Positions 1 to 8,027 of a DNA stretch of 14,422 nucleotides are shown one piece after another. The position numbers and the translations under genes were made by a program. Under the pieces are notes generated by a model. The model was given only the letters and a program-made list of their open reading frames with translations, was not told where the DNA came from and did not search any database. Positions within the stretch are counted from its first letter, which is position 1. Each line of letters starts with the position of its first letter. This stretch comes from Flavobacterium sp. UBA4098 (GTDB taxonomy: Bacteria; Bacteroidota; Bacteroidia; Flavobacteriales; Flavobacteriaceae). The DNA is taken from positions 100,916-115,337 of the forward strand of contig DFXW01000034.1 of the NCBI GenBank assembly GCA_002382495.1, given 5' to 3'.

Positions 1-965
1 CCTGGTCCTAATTTTAAGGATTGGCAACTCAAAACCGATTGGTCGGAAAGTGTTGGCGAACCATAGGTAGTTCTTCCTAACGCAATTCCAGCTTGTACCA
101 AACCGTGTTCTAACGGAATAGACGAAGCGTTCAAGTGCATCGACCTCGGATTGACTTCTGCGTTAACATGACTTATAACAGTAGCTAAAATTTCGGTATT
201 GCTATAACAATCATTCACTCGAATATCGACAACCAAATGACATTCGGCAGGAACTACATTGTGTTGTTTTCCAGCAGTCACTTGAGTTACTGTCATTTTT
301 ACGGGGCCTAAAACATCTGATATTTTTTCAAATTGATAGGTTTTGAACCAATTAATTACATTCATCGCATTGTAAATTGGATTATCTTCATTTTGATGCG
401 CTGCATGACTAGCAGTTCCTTTGACAACAACATCTAATACTAATAATCCTTTTTCGGCTATAGCCAATTGCATTAAAGTAGGTTCGCCAACAATCGCGCA
501 ATCCAATTCGGGTAAGTGTTGTAAAACACTATTCAAACCCTTTTTACCACTACTTTCTTCTTCTGCAGAAGCCACCATAACCATATTGTATGGTAAGTTT
601 TCTTGTTGGTAAAAGTGTACAAAAGTTGCTAATAATGAAACCAAGCAGCCCCCAGCATCATTACTACCTAAACCAAATAATTTACCTTCTTTTTCAATGG
701 CTGTAAATGGATCATTGGTATAACCTTGGTTAGGTTTTACAGTATCGTGATGTGAATTTAATAATAGTGTTGGTTTGCTTTTGTCAAAATGGTAATTGAA
801 TGCCCATACATTATTGTTCTCTCTTTGAAACGGAATTCCATTTTGGGTAAACCAAGACTCGATTAAAAGGGCAGTTTGATCTTCTTCACTCGAAAAGGAA
901 GGGGTTTCAATTAGTGCTTTTAATAAAGTAATAGCTTCTTGTGTAAGGATTTCTATAGTTTTCAT
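1..965 (-). CDS. argE: M20-family N-acyl-ornithine/citrulline deacylase, ArgE type, C-terminus cut by window edge
   Basis: The frame opens with ATG at 965 and stays open to base 1, giving 321 residues without a stop; roughly the last 30 are outside the window. It is a zinc amidohydrolase of the M20 family (ArgE/DapE). Visible metal and catalytic residues are H72 and D74 in SHHDTV, D103 in GSNDAGG, E136 and E137 in AEEESSG, and E161 in GEPT; the final metal-binding His is expected in the missing part. A central dimerisation-type segment contains GTASHAAH near 183-190. Its start overlaps the argB stop as ATGA, so translation is probably coupled. With ArgF' in the same operon, the likely substrate is N-acylcitrulline, released as citrulline; acylornithine is the alternative. 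Whether it removes acetyl or succinyl is inference; DapE-like desuccinylases belong to the same family. Confidence 0.9.
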   Translation of the reverse strand, partial: MKTIEILTQEAITLLKALIETPSFSSEEDQTALLIESWFTQNGIPFQRENNNVWAFNYHFDKSKPTLLLNSHHDTVKPNQGYTNDPFTAIEKEGKLFGLGSNDAGGCLVSLLATFVHFYQQENLPYNMVMVASAEEESSGKKGLNSVLQHLPELDCAIVGEPTLMQLAIAEKGLLVLDVVVKGTASHAAHQNEDNPIYNAMNVINWFKTYQFEKISDVLGPVKMTVTQVTAGKQHNVVPAECHLVVDIRVNDCYSNTEILATVISHVNAEVNPRSMHLNASSIPLEHGLVQAGIALGRTTYGSPTLSDQSVLSCQSLKLGP

Positions 966-1747
966 AAAGTAATTGTCGTATAAGTAGCCGTTTTGTTTTG
1001 CAACATACGGTGGTGTCCAATTTTAATTTGTTTCACTCCTTTGGATAAACTATTGAAACAGTTGTCTAATTTAGGAATCATTCCTGAATGAATAGCTTGC
1101 TCCTCTTTTAATTTGGCATACAAATCAGGATTAATAGCTTCAATCACCGAAGAGTCATCTTCTGCATCAAATAAAACACCTGTTTTTTCAAAGCAATAGG
1201 TGAGTGTAACATCATAAACTGAAGATAAGGCGATCGCTAATTCACTTGCAATAGTATCAGCATTAGTATTTAATAACTGACCTTTTCCGTCGTGAGTAAT
1301 TGCACAAAAAACTGGCGTAATTCCAGTTTCTAATAAATTAGATAACAAACTTGTATTCACTTTTTTTACATCGCCCACAAAACCGAAGTCAATCGTAGGG
1401 TGATTTCTTTTTTCGGAAAGAATTAAATTTCCATCCGCCCCCGAAAATCCTATGGCATTGGAGCCGTTAGCTTGTAATTGCGCCACGACTTCTTTATTGA
1501 TTTGACCTGCATAAACGCCAACCACCACTTCAAGCATGGCTTCATCGGTGATTCTTCGTCCATCAATCATTTGGGGAACTAATCCCATACTTTGGGCTAA
1601 TTTAGTGGCTGATTTTCCGCCACCATGAACCAAAACAGTATTGCCTTCCAAAGCAGCAAAATCAGCTAAAAATAAAGTTAATTCTGTAGGATTATCAATA
1701 ATATTCCCGCCAATTTTGATAATGGATACCGATTGCTTATTTACCAT
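962..1747 (-). CDS. argB: N-acylglutamate kinase (acetyl- or succinylglutamate kinase)
   Basis: 261 residues, the usual length for ArgB and of the amino acid kinase fold. It phosphorylates the gamma-carboxyl of N-acylglutamate with ATP, the second step of arginine synthesis. Motifs in order: KIGG with K11, HGGG at 41-44, GRRITD at 63-68, GFSGADG at 100-106, NTNADT at 160-165 and GMIPKL ending near K226-L227. The start overlaps the argF' stop by 11 bases and the end overlaps argE by 4 (ATGA), so it is part of the same transcript and probably translationally coupled. There is no N-terminal extension of the kind found in arginine-inhibited ArgB enzymes, so feedback control may sit elsewhere. By analogy with Bacteroides the substrate could be N-succinylglutamate; the kinase sequence alone does not settle this. 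Confidence 0.93.
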   Translation of the reverse strand: MVNKQSVSIIKIGGNIIDNPTELTLFLADFAALEGNTVLVHGGGKSATKLAQSMGLVPQMIDGRRITDEAMLEVVVGVYAGQINKEVVAQLQANGSNAIGFSGADGNLILSEKRNHPTIDFGFVGDVKKVNTSLLSNLLETGITPVFCAITHDGKGQLLNTNADTIASELAIALSSVYDVTLTYCFEKTGVLFDAEDDSSVIEAINPDLYAKLKEEQAIHSGMIPKLDNCFNSLSKGVKQIKIGHHRMLQNKTATYTTITL

Positions 1748-2684
1748 CTTTCAATATTTTTTGCAAAACTAATTGCGCTGCATACGTACGATTGTTAGCT
1801 TGTTCGATTACAATTGAATTAGCGCTGTCAATCACTTCATCTGCAACAATTACGTTACGTCTAACGGGCAAACAGTGCATGAATTTCGCATTATTGGTCA
1901 ACTTCATTTTTTCCGCCGTAACGGTCCAGTTCGGATCTAGATTAGTTACTTTGCCATATTCCTTGTAATTACTCCAGTTTTTGGTGTAAATGAAATCGGC
2001 ATTTTCAAAGGCTTTATTTTGATCGTATTCAATTTTCGAGTCTTTGGTGATTTCCGGATTCAATTCGTAACCTTCTGGATGGGTAATCACAAAATCAGCC
2101 TCTTGCAATTGCATCATTTGGACAAACGAATTCGCAACGGCTTGAGGTAACGCTTTTGGATGTGGCGCCCATGACAAAACTACTTTTGGACGGTGCGCTG
2201 TCTTGTGCTCTTCCATTGTGATGGCATCCGCCAAAGATTGTAGAGGATGTCCTGTTGCACTTTCCATGTTCACAATGGGCACTGTTGCATATTTCAAAAA
2301 TCCCGACAATACGGTTTCGGCATTGTCTTTTTCTTTGTCAGTCAATCCAGCGAAAGCTCTAATCGCAATGATATCACAATATTGTGAAACGACTTGCGCC
2401 GCTTCTTTGATGTGTTCTGAAGCACCTTGATTCATTATGGCACCATCTTCAAATTCAAGTGTCCAACCTTCATTTGTAAGGTTCATCACCATCACATTCA
2501 TTCCTAAGTTCAGTGCCGCTTTTTGTGTACTCAAACGCGTTCGTAAACTTGGGTTAAAGAACAACATTCCTAAGGTTTTATTTTCTCCTAAAGATTTATT
2601 TTGCAACGGATTTTTTTTGATTGCAATCGCATCTTTTACCCATTCTTGAAGCGAATCTATTTCTTGTATGTTGATGTAATTCAT
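1737..2684 (-). CDS. argF': N-succinylornithine (or N-acetylornithine) carbamoyltransferase
   Basis: 315 residues of the aspartate/ornithine transcarbamylase fold. It transfers carbamoyl from carbamoyl phosphate to acylated ornithine. The carbamoyl-phosphate motif is SLRTR at 46-50; HPLQS follows near 146-150 and HCLPVRR near 270-276. It lacks the ornithine-binding SMG-type loop of normal ArgF. In its place is an 80s loop ending in ASEHIKEAA. In published work the residue just before the EH pair decides the acyl group: Pro90 in the Bacteroides fragilis succinylornithine enzyme and Glu92 in the Xanthomonas acetylornithine enzyme. Here that residue is Ser89, which favours succinylornithine. The gene lies 56 bases after proB, the largest gap in the operon, and overlaps argB by 11. 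Family assignment is firm; the acyl specificity is inference. Confidence 0.93.
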   Translation of the reverse strand: MNYINIQEIDSLQEWVKDAIAIKKNPLQNKSLGENKTLGMLFFNPSLRTRLSTQKAALNLGMNVMVMNLTNEGWTLEFEDGAIMNQGASEHIKEAAQVVSQYCDIIAIRAFAGLTDKEKDNAETVLSGFLKYATVPIVNMESATGHPLQSLADAITMEEHKTAHRPKVVLSWAPHPKALPQAVANSFVQMMQLQEADFVITHPEGYELNPEITKDSKIEYDQNKAFENADFIYTKNWSNYKEYGKVTNLDPNWTVTAEKMKLTNNAKFMHCLPVRRNVIVADEVIDSANSIVIEQANNRTYAAQLVLQKILKDGK

Positions 2685-2709
2685 TACTTTAAGTGTATTT
2701 GTTTTTTTG

Positions 2710-2732
2710 AATCACCAAAAAGGTGGCTGATT
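2710..2732 (-). other. Small hairpin in the proB-argF' gap
   Basis: CACC (2713-2716) pairs with GGTG (2722-2725) around a five-base loop, with outer AAT/ATT pairs across a bulge. It occupies the only sizeable spacer in an otherwise overlapping operon. The loop is a T-run on the coding strand but no long T-run follows the stem, so it is a poor terminator. It could be a processing or stability element that adjusts expression of the distal argF'-argB-argE genes. Function is unproven. Confidence 0.35.
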
Positions 2733-2740
2733 GTTTCTTA

Positions 2741-3511
2741 TTATTTAATCTTCGTAAATGGAATCTTATTATCTAAAGCATTTAAAATAAAATTATCTTC
2801 TAATCCGTTGACAATCCAGGTTTCTATATTCGCTGCTTTAGCAATAGCCGCCGAATCAATTTTAGATTGCATACCGCCTGTCCCATGAGAGGATTTAGCC
2901 TCTCCAATTTCATTTTCCAATGTTTGTAAATCGGTTACCAAACGAATCGTTTCTGGATTTTGATCTTTGAATGATGCTTTAGTGTAAATTCCGTTAGTAT
3001 TAGTTGCAATGATCAATAGATCTACATCCAATAATACGGCTGTCAAAGCTGCTAATTTATCGTTATCTCCAAATTTTATCTCATCTGTTGAAACCGTATC
3101 ATTCTCATTGATAATGGGGATGTAATTATTTTTAACCAACACATCAATCGTGTTGACAATATTATCTTTAGTTTCGGTTTTTTCAAAATCAGAATATGAA
3201 AGCAAACATTGGGAGGTATGCAATCCAAGATCGCTGAAATTCTCATGAAAAATACGCATCAAATGAGGTTGTCCAATCGAAGCCAAAGCTTGTTTGACAA
3301 AAATTTCGTTGTCAGGTGCTTCTAATTTCACAAACTGTTTAGCCGCAGCAATTGCCCCCGAACTCACAATGACAAATTCGTAATCGTCTTTCAATGCTGC
3401 AATTTGCATCCCAATGTCCTCAATCTTTCCTCTCGAAATATGATTGGTTTCTTTGGTGAGCGTATTGCTACCTATTTTTAATAATATTCTTTTCTTACCT
3501 GATTTGTCCAT
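2741..3511 (-). CDS. proB: Glutamate 5-kinase, short form without PUA domain
   Basis: 256 residues, consisting only of the amino acid kinase domain; the common enzyme of about 370 residues has an added C-terminal PUA domain, absent here. It makes gamma-glutamyl phosphate from glutamate and ATP, the first step of proline synthesis. Motifs: KIGSNTL near 12-18, VSSGAIAAA near 49-57, IGQPHLM near 79-85, INENDTVS near 134-141, KFGDNDKLAA near 146-155 and the GTGGMQSKI glycine-rich loop near 210-218. The start overlaps the end of proA by 17 bases. The C-terminus stops just after the last kinase strand (TWIVNGL), so this looks like a natural short form rather than a truncation. Its place inside an arginine operon puts proline and arginine supply under one transcript. 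Confidence 0.95.
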   Translation of the reverse strand: MDKSGKKRILLKIGSNTLTKETNHISRGKIEDIGMQIAALKDDYEFVIVSSGAIAAAKQFVKLEAPDNEIFVKQALASIGQPHLMRIFHENFSDLGLHTSQCLLSYSDFEKTETKDNIVNTIDVLVKNNYIPIINENDTVSTDEIKFGDNDKLAALTAVLLDVDLLIIATNTNGIYTKASFKDQNPETIRLVTDLQTLENEIGEAKSSHGTGGMQSKIDSAAIAKAANIETWIVNGLEDNFILNALDNKIPFTKIK

Positions 3512-4691
3512 CTCCGTATATGTACCATTTGTTTGTCACCAAATGCTGCAAGCCAATTGGGCCGCGTTGGTGTAATTTATCTGTGCTTATAGCTAATTCG
3601 CCTCCCAATCCAAATTGTCCACCATCAGTAAATCGGGTAGAGGCATTGTGATAAACGGCTGCTGTATCGACATTGTCCATGAATTCTTGAGCAGTTGGTT
3701 CGTTTTCAGTAATAATGGAGGCTGAATGTCCACCGCAATATTGATTGATTTTAGCGATAGCTTCTTGATTAGAACCGACTGTTCCAATGACAATTTTATA
3801 ATCTAAAAACTCTTCGTACCAAATTAAATCCGATTCAATTTGTGGAATACCTGTTGCATTAGCAACTTTTTGGTCTCCCAAAACTGTTACGTTGTGTTCT
3901 TGTAATTGGTTGACTATTTGTTGAGCAAATATCTCCCAATGATCCAAATTGGTATCGATCAAGACTTTGTCCAAAGCATTGCAAACTGAAATATTGGATG
4001 TTTTTCCATTAATGATAATATCTGTTGCTTTTTGTAGATCGGCTTCTCGATTGACAAAAACAAAATTATTCCCACGACCACTTACAATAACAGGACAGCT
4101 AGCATGCTGTTTTACAAAAGCAATTAATTGTTCGCCACCACGAGGAACTATTAAGTCCACACGTTGTGTTGGTTTTTCAAGAAAAGCTTGGGTTTCGGCT
4201 CGATTATAATTGAGGTATTCTACCCAATTTTCAGCAACTTCATTTTCTTTCAAAGCCTGATGCCATAATTCGACAATTTTCAAATTAGAAAGCAAGGATT
4301 CTTTGCCGCCTTTCAATAGAATTTTATTTCCCGATTTAAAAGCAATACCACCCGCTTCCACCGTAACATCTGGACGTGATTCGTAAATAATCATTACGGT
4401 GCCAAAAGCTGCGGTTTTGTTGGTGATTTTCATTCCTTTTTCATGAACATAATGAAAACGTTCTACTCCAATAGGATCTTCTTGGCTTGCCAATTGTTGC
4501 ATCGACAAAATCATTCCGTCAATTTTAGCATCATCCACCAAAAGGCGTTTTTCCATAGCCAAATCAGCCCCAGAATAATTATCCAAGTCTTGTTGATTAC
4601 TACTTTTAAGACTGGCTCTTTCTTCTTCAAGAAGGGTGGCCATTCGGCTTAAAACAGCATTTCGTTTGGCTATTGAAAGTAGGGTGCTCAT
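3495..4691 (-). CDS. proA: Gamma-glutamyl phosphate reductase
   Basis: 398 residues, slightly shorter than typical ProA (about 415). It reduces gamma-glutamyl phosphate with NADPH to glutamate 5-semialdehyde, the second proline step. The aldehyde dehydrogenase fold is recognisable from YESRPDVTVEAGG at 103-115, the SGNKILLKGGKE segment at 120-131, VDLIVPRGGE at 178-187 and the catalytic Cys237 in ISVCNALDK. Near the C-terminus STRFTDGGQFGLGGE and HQRGPIGL are characteristic. The usual ADGICHVYVD-type stretch is replaced by SGRGNNFVFV, and the motif before the catalytic Cys is TSNIS rather than TxRP, so it belongs to a diverged branch. It lies 4 bases after argD and overlaps proB by 17. ProB and ProA are often adjacent because the phosphate intermediate is unstable. 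Confidence 0.95.
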   Translation of the reverse strand: MSTLLSIAKRNAVLSRMATLLEEERASLKSSNQQDLDNYSGADLAMEKRLLVDDAKIDGMILSMQQLASQEDPIGVERFHYVHEKGMKITNKTAAFGTVMIIYESRPDVTVEAGGIAFKSGNKILLKGGKESLLSNLKIVELWHQALKENEVAENWVEYLNYNRAETQAFLEKPTQRVDLIVPRGGEQLIAFVKQHASCPVIVSGRGNNFVFVNREADLQKATDIIINGKTSNISVCNALDKVLIDTNLDHWEIFAQQIVNQLQEHNVTVLGDQKVANATGIPQIESDLIWYEEFLDYKIVIGTVGSNQEAIAKINQYCGGHSASIITENEPTAQEFMDNVDTAAVYHNASTRFTDGGQFGLGGELAISTDKLHQRGPIGLQHLVTNKWYIYGDGQIR

Positions 4692-4695
4692 GAAA

Positions 4696-5835
4696 TTAAG
4701 ATTGAATTTCTTGTAAAGCTTCTTTTAAAGCTATGATAAAAGTATCGATACCTTTTGCGTTGATTGTCAGAGGCGGAAGGATTCGCAATAGATTTTTGTT
4801 ATTGGCGTTTCCAGTGAAAATATGCTTGTCAATAATCATCTTTTTACGCAGCTCATTGATTTCAAAATCAAATTCCACTCCCAACATCAATCCTTTTCCT
4901 TTTACCTTTTTTACTTCAGGAATTTGTTTGATGGCGTTTAAGAAATACGCATATACTTCGTTTACATTGTCCATCAATTTTTGGTCTTTGATTACATCCA
5001 AAACGGCAATTCCAGCAGCACAAGCCAAATGACTTCCGCCAAACGTAGTTCCTAATAAACCGTAACTTGCTTTGAATTTAGGAGCAATTAAAATACCACC
5101 AATTGGGAAACCGTTCCCCATTCCTTTGGCTAAACAAATAATGTCGGCTTTGATATTATGGTGTTGGTGTGCGAAGAATTTTCCGGTTCTTCCGTAACCC
5201 GACTGTACTTCGTCCAGGATTAAAATTACTTCGTATTGAGCGCAAATTTTTTCTAAGTCTTGGAAAAATTGAGTTGTTCCTTCGTCTAATCCACCCACGC
5301 CTTGAATTCCTTCAATAATTACACAACATACATCACCTTTTTTCAGTTCGGTTTCAACTAATTCAATTTGATTTAAAGGCAAAAAGCTAACTATTTGTTG
5401 CGCGTTTAATGGCGCTACAATTTTTTTGTTATCGGTAACAGCAACTGCTGCTGAAGTTCTTCCGTGGAAGGAGTTGTCAAAAGCAATCACACGTGATTTG
5501 TTGTTGTGGAATGAAGCGAGTTTCAGCGCATTTTCATTGGCCTCAGCCCCTGAACTACACAAAAACAAACTATAGTCTTCATAACCTGATAATTTCCCAA
5601 GCTTTTCTGCTAGTTCAACTTGCAATGGGTTTTGAATCGCATTGGAATAAAAACCAATGGCGTCCAATTGCTCTTTCAATTTAGTCACATAATATTGGTG
5701 GGTATGGCCAATTGAAATTACGCCGTGACCACTATATAAATCTAAGTATTCCACTCCATTTTCATCTGTAATAATACAATCTACTGCTTTTACAGGGGTG
5801 ATGTTGTATAAAGGATAAACGTCAAATAAATTCAT
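4696..5835 (-). CDS. argD: N-acylornithine aminotransferase, class III
   Basis: 379 residues, a PLP-dependent class III aminotransferase. It converts N-acylglutamate 5-semialdehyde to N-acylornithine using glutamate as amino donor. Evidence: SSGAEANENALKLA at 94-107 (phosphate binding), FHGRT at 123-127, the LDEVQSGYGRTG segment with D209, and the PLP lysine K237 in LAKGMGNGFP; TTFGGSHLACAA follows. Length and motifs match ArgD. Related ornithine aminotransferases are possible in principle, but the location between argC and proA in an arginine operon makes ArgD the best reading. ArgD enzymes can also serve lysine synthesis (succinyl-diaminopimelate aminotransferase), a reaction on a succinylated substrate, which would suit a succinylated arginine route. 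It starts 21 bases after argC and ends 4 bases before proA. Confidence 0.93.
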   Translation of the reverse strand: MNLFDVYPLYNITPVKAVDCIITDENGVEYLDLYSGHGVISIGHTHQYYVTKLKEQLDAIGFYSNAIQNPLQVELAEKLGKLSGYEDYSLFLCSSGAEANENALKLASFHNNKSRVIAFDNSFHGRTSAAVAVTDNKKIVAPLNAQQIVSFLPLNQIELVETELKKGDVCCVIIEGIQGVGGLDEGTTQFFQDLEKICAQYEVILILDEVQSGYGRTGKFFAHQHHNIKADIICLAKGMGNGFPIGGILIAPKFKASYGLLGTTFGGSHLACAAGIAVLDVIKDQKLMDNVNEVYAYFLNAIKQIPEVKKVKGKGLMLGVEFDFEINELRKKMIIDKHIFTGNANNKNLLRILPPLTINAKGIDTFIIALKEALQEIQS

Positions 5836-5856
5836 TTTTCAATTTGTTAATTGTTT

Positions 5857-6834
5857 TTAAAATCCACAAGGCTTTAAATGCAATCCTGTGGTTTCGTCTA
5901 AGCCAAATAACAAGTTCATATTTTGAATCGCTTGTCCAGAGGCGCCTTTGGTTAAATTGTCAATTATTGAAGTGATTAAAAGCCGGTTTCCTTTTTTCAT
6001 CAAACTGATGATACATTTGTTAGTTTGCACCACTTGCTTCATGTTGATGTTAGTAGAAGTGACCGTTACAAATGGTTGATCCGCATAATACGCTTCGTAT
6101 TTAGCAACAATATCTTCCAAACTTTCTTCAATGTTGGTATATAAAGTCGCAAAAATTCCTCTTGCGAAATCCCCTCGGTTAGGAACAAATAGCAACTCGT
6201 TTGGATAACCTGCCTGCAATTGTTGAATGCTTTGATTGATTTCACCCAAATGTTGGTGTTCAAAAGCTTTGTAATGCGACATATTGTTGTTTCTCCAACT
6301 GAAATGAGTCGTTTCTGACGGACTAACTCCAGCTCCAGTACTTCCAGTAGTAGCGTTGATGTGGATATCTTCGTTAAGTAATCCATTTTTGGCCAATGGC
6401 AGTAAAGCCAATTGAATAGCCGTAGCAAAACAACCTGGGTTAGCAATATAATTTGCAGATTGAATGGCAGTTCTGTTTAATTCCGGCAAACCGTAAACAA
6501 ATTGCTTTCCATCAAATTCAGCGTCTTTAGTCAGTCTAAAATCGTTTCCTAAATCGATGATTTTGGTATCGTTTGAAAATTGGTGCTGTTCTAAAAATGC
6601 TTTTGATTTTCCATGACCCAAACACAAGAAAACCACATTAACGTTAGGGTTGACTTGATCAGTAAAATTCATTTCAATATCACCCATCAAATCGTGATGC
6701 GCAATGGATAAAGGTTTGCCAGCATTAGTTGTACTGTATACAAAATCCAAAGTCGCATTGGGGTGAAACATCAAAATTCGGATGAGTTCCCCCGCAGTAT
6801 AGCCTGAACCGCCAATTATTCCAACTTTAATCAT
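5857..6834 (-). CDS. argC: N-acylglutamyl-phosphate reductase
   Basis: 325 residues. It reduces N-acylglutamyl phosphate to the semialdehyde with NADPH. The N-terminal Rossmann motif is GIIGGSGYTAGEL (5-17), and the catalytic cysteine is Cys135 in ANPGCFATA. STGAGVSPSE and the EHQHLGEI segment (usual family form gHRHxPEI) are present. One feature is odd: the FTPHLxPMxRG motif, whose His is the usual partner of the catalytic Cys, reads FVPNRGDFARG here, so Asn stands where His is expected. The rest of the motif aligns without gaps. This may be a lineage trait of Bacteroidota ArgC. The start overlaps the argG stop by 8 bases. Confidence 0.94.
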   Translation of the reverse strand: MIKVGIIGGSGYTAGELIRILMFHPNATLDFVYSTTNAGKPLSIAHHDLMGDIEMNFTDQVNPNVNVVFLCLGHGKSKAFLEQHQFSNDTKIIDLGNDFRLTKDAEFDGKQFVYGLPELNRTAIQSANYIANPGCFATAIQLALLPLAKNGLLNEDIHINATTGSTGAGVSPSETTHFSWRNNNMSHYKAFEHQHLGEINQSIQQLQAGYPNELLFVPNRGDFARGIFATLYTNIEESLEDIVAKYEAYYADQPFVTVTSTNINMKQVVQTNKCIISLMKKGNRLLITSIIDNLTKGASGQAIQNMNLLFGLDETTGLHLKPCGF

Positions 6835-8020
6835 GACTTAGTTGATTTACAGATGAAAATATATTTTGTGCATTGCCTAAGATTTTAATGAATCCTTTCG
6901 CATCATCTGATGTCCAAGCATTATTCATTTCGCCATATTGTCCGAATCCGGTGTTCATTAAATCGTTTTTAGATTCGATTCCGTCCAATGAGAAATGATA
7001 GGGTTTTAGGGTTACCGTTACTGTTCCATTCACAGTTTTTTGAGTGTCTTCCAAGAACGTTTCGATATTACGCATTACTGGATCTAGGAATTGTCCTTCG
7101 TGGAATAACATGCCGTACCAGTTGCCTAATTGTTCTTTCCAATATTGTTGCCATTTACCCAAAGTATGTTTCTCTAGTAAATGATGCGCTTTGATAATAA
7201 TTAGTGGAGCTGCGGCTTCAAAACCAACTCGTCCTTTGATTCCAATGATTGTATCTCCAACATGAATGTCTCTACCGATAGCATAGGCGTTCGCCATTTT
7301 TTCTAAAATTACAATATTGTTTGGAGGTGTATCTTTTTTACCATTAACAGCAACCAATTGTCCTTCGTTGAATTCTAATGTTACTTTTTCTTCCCCTTGT
7401 TTTTGCAATTGCGAAGGGTAGGCCTCACTTGGTAAGGCTTCGTGAGAAGTTAGGGTTTCTTTTCCACCCACACTAGTTCCCCAAAGACCTTTATTTATTG
7501 AGTATTGTGCTTTTTCCCATGAATAATGAACGCCGTTTTTAGCCAAATAATCTACCTCTTCTTGACGTGATAATTTTAAATCACGAATAGGCGTGATAAT
7601 TTCAATTTCAGGAGCAATGGTTTGGAAAATCAAATCAAAACGAATTTGATCGTTTCCAGCACCGGTACTTCCGTGAGCAATAGCATTGGCACCAACAGAT
7701 TTAGCGTATTTAATGGCTTCAATAGCTTGAAAAACACGTTCAGCACTCACAGAAAGAGGGTAGGTGTTGTTTTTCAATACGTTACCATAAATTAAATATT
7801 TAATTGCTTTGTCGTAATATTTGTCTAGAATCGTAAGGTTAGCATGTTGCGCGCTTCCTAATTCATAGGCTCTATCTTCGATAGCTTGTAACTCTTCGTC
7901 ATCAAATCCCCCGGTATTGATTAATACAGTATGAACTTCGTATCCCTTTTCGTTTTTCAAATATTTTAGGCAATACGAGGTGTCTAATCCACCGCTATAG
8001 GCTAATACAACTTTTTTCAT
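6827..8020 (-). CDS. argG: Argininosuccinate synthase
   Basis: 397 residues, normal family length. It joins citrulline and aspartate with ATP to give argininosuccinate, AMP and pyrophosphate. The N-terminal PP-loop SGGLDTS (9-15) binds ATP, and HGSTGAGNDQIRF (116-128) matches the family's HGxTGxGNDQxRF. TYPLS near 86-90 and SINKGLWG near 174-181 also fit. The usual SLARP-like segment after YPL reads SAERV, so this is a diverged branch. It starts 7 bases after the GNAT gene and overlaps argC by 8. Having argG near the front and argE near the end means early and late pathway steps share one transcript. argH, the next enzyme, is not in the window. Confidence 0.95.
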   Translation of the reverse strand: MKKVVLAYSGGLDTSYCLKYLKNEKGYEVHTVLINTGGFDDEELQAIEDRAYELGSAQHANLTILDKYYDKAIKYLIYGNVLKNNTYPLSVSAERVFQAIEAIKYAKSVGANAIAHGSTGAGNDQIRFDLIFQTIAPEIEIITPIRDLKLSRQEEVDYLAKNGVHYSWEKAQYSINKGLWGTSVGGKETLTSHEALPSEAYPSQLQKQGEEKVTLEFNEGQLVAVNGKKDTPPNNIVILEKMANAYAIGRDIHVGDTIIGIKGRVGFEAAAPLIIIKAHHLLEKHTLGKWQQYWKEQLGNWYGMLFHEGQFLDPVMRNIETFLEDTQKTVNGTVTVTLKPYHFSLDGIESKNDLMNTGFGQYGEMNNAWTSDDAKGFIKILGNAQNIFSSVNQLSHD

Positions 8021-8027
8021 GGTATAA

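Noticed and set aside
2203..2888. Plus-strand ORFs of 70-95 codons opposite argF' and proB
   Set aside because: They are antisense shadows of well-supported genes and show no family features.
6066..6446. 126-codon minus-strand ORF inside argC
   Set aside because: It is an alternate frame of argC; the argC frame has all conserved motifs.
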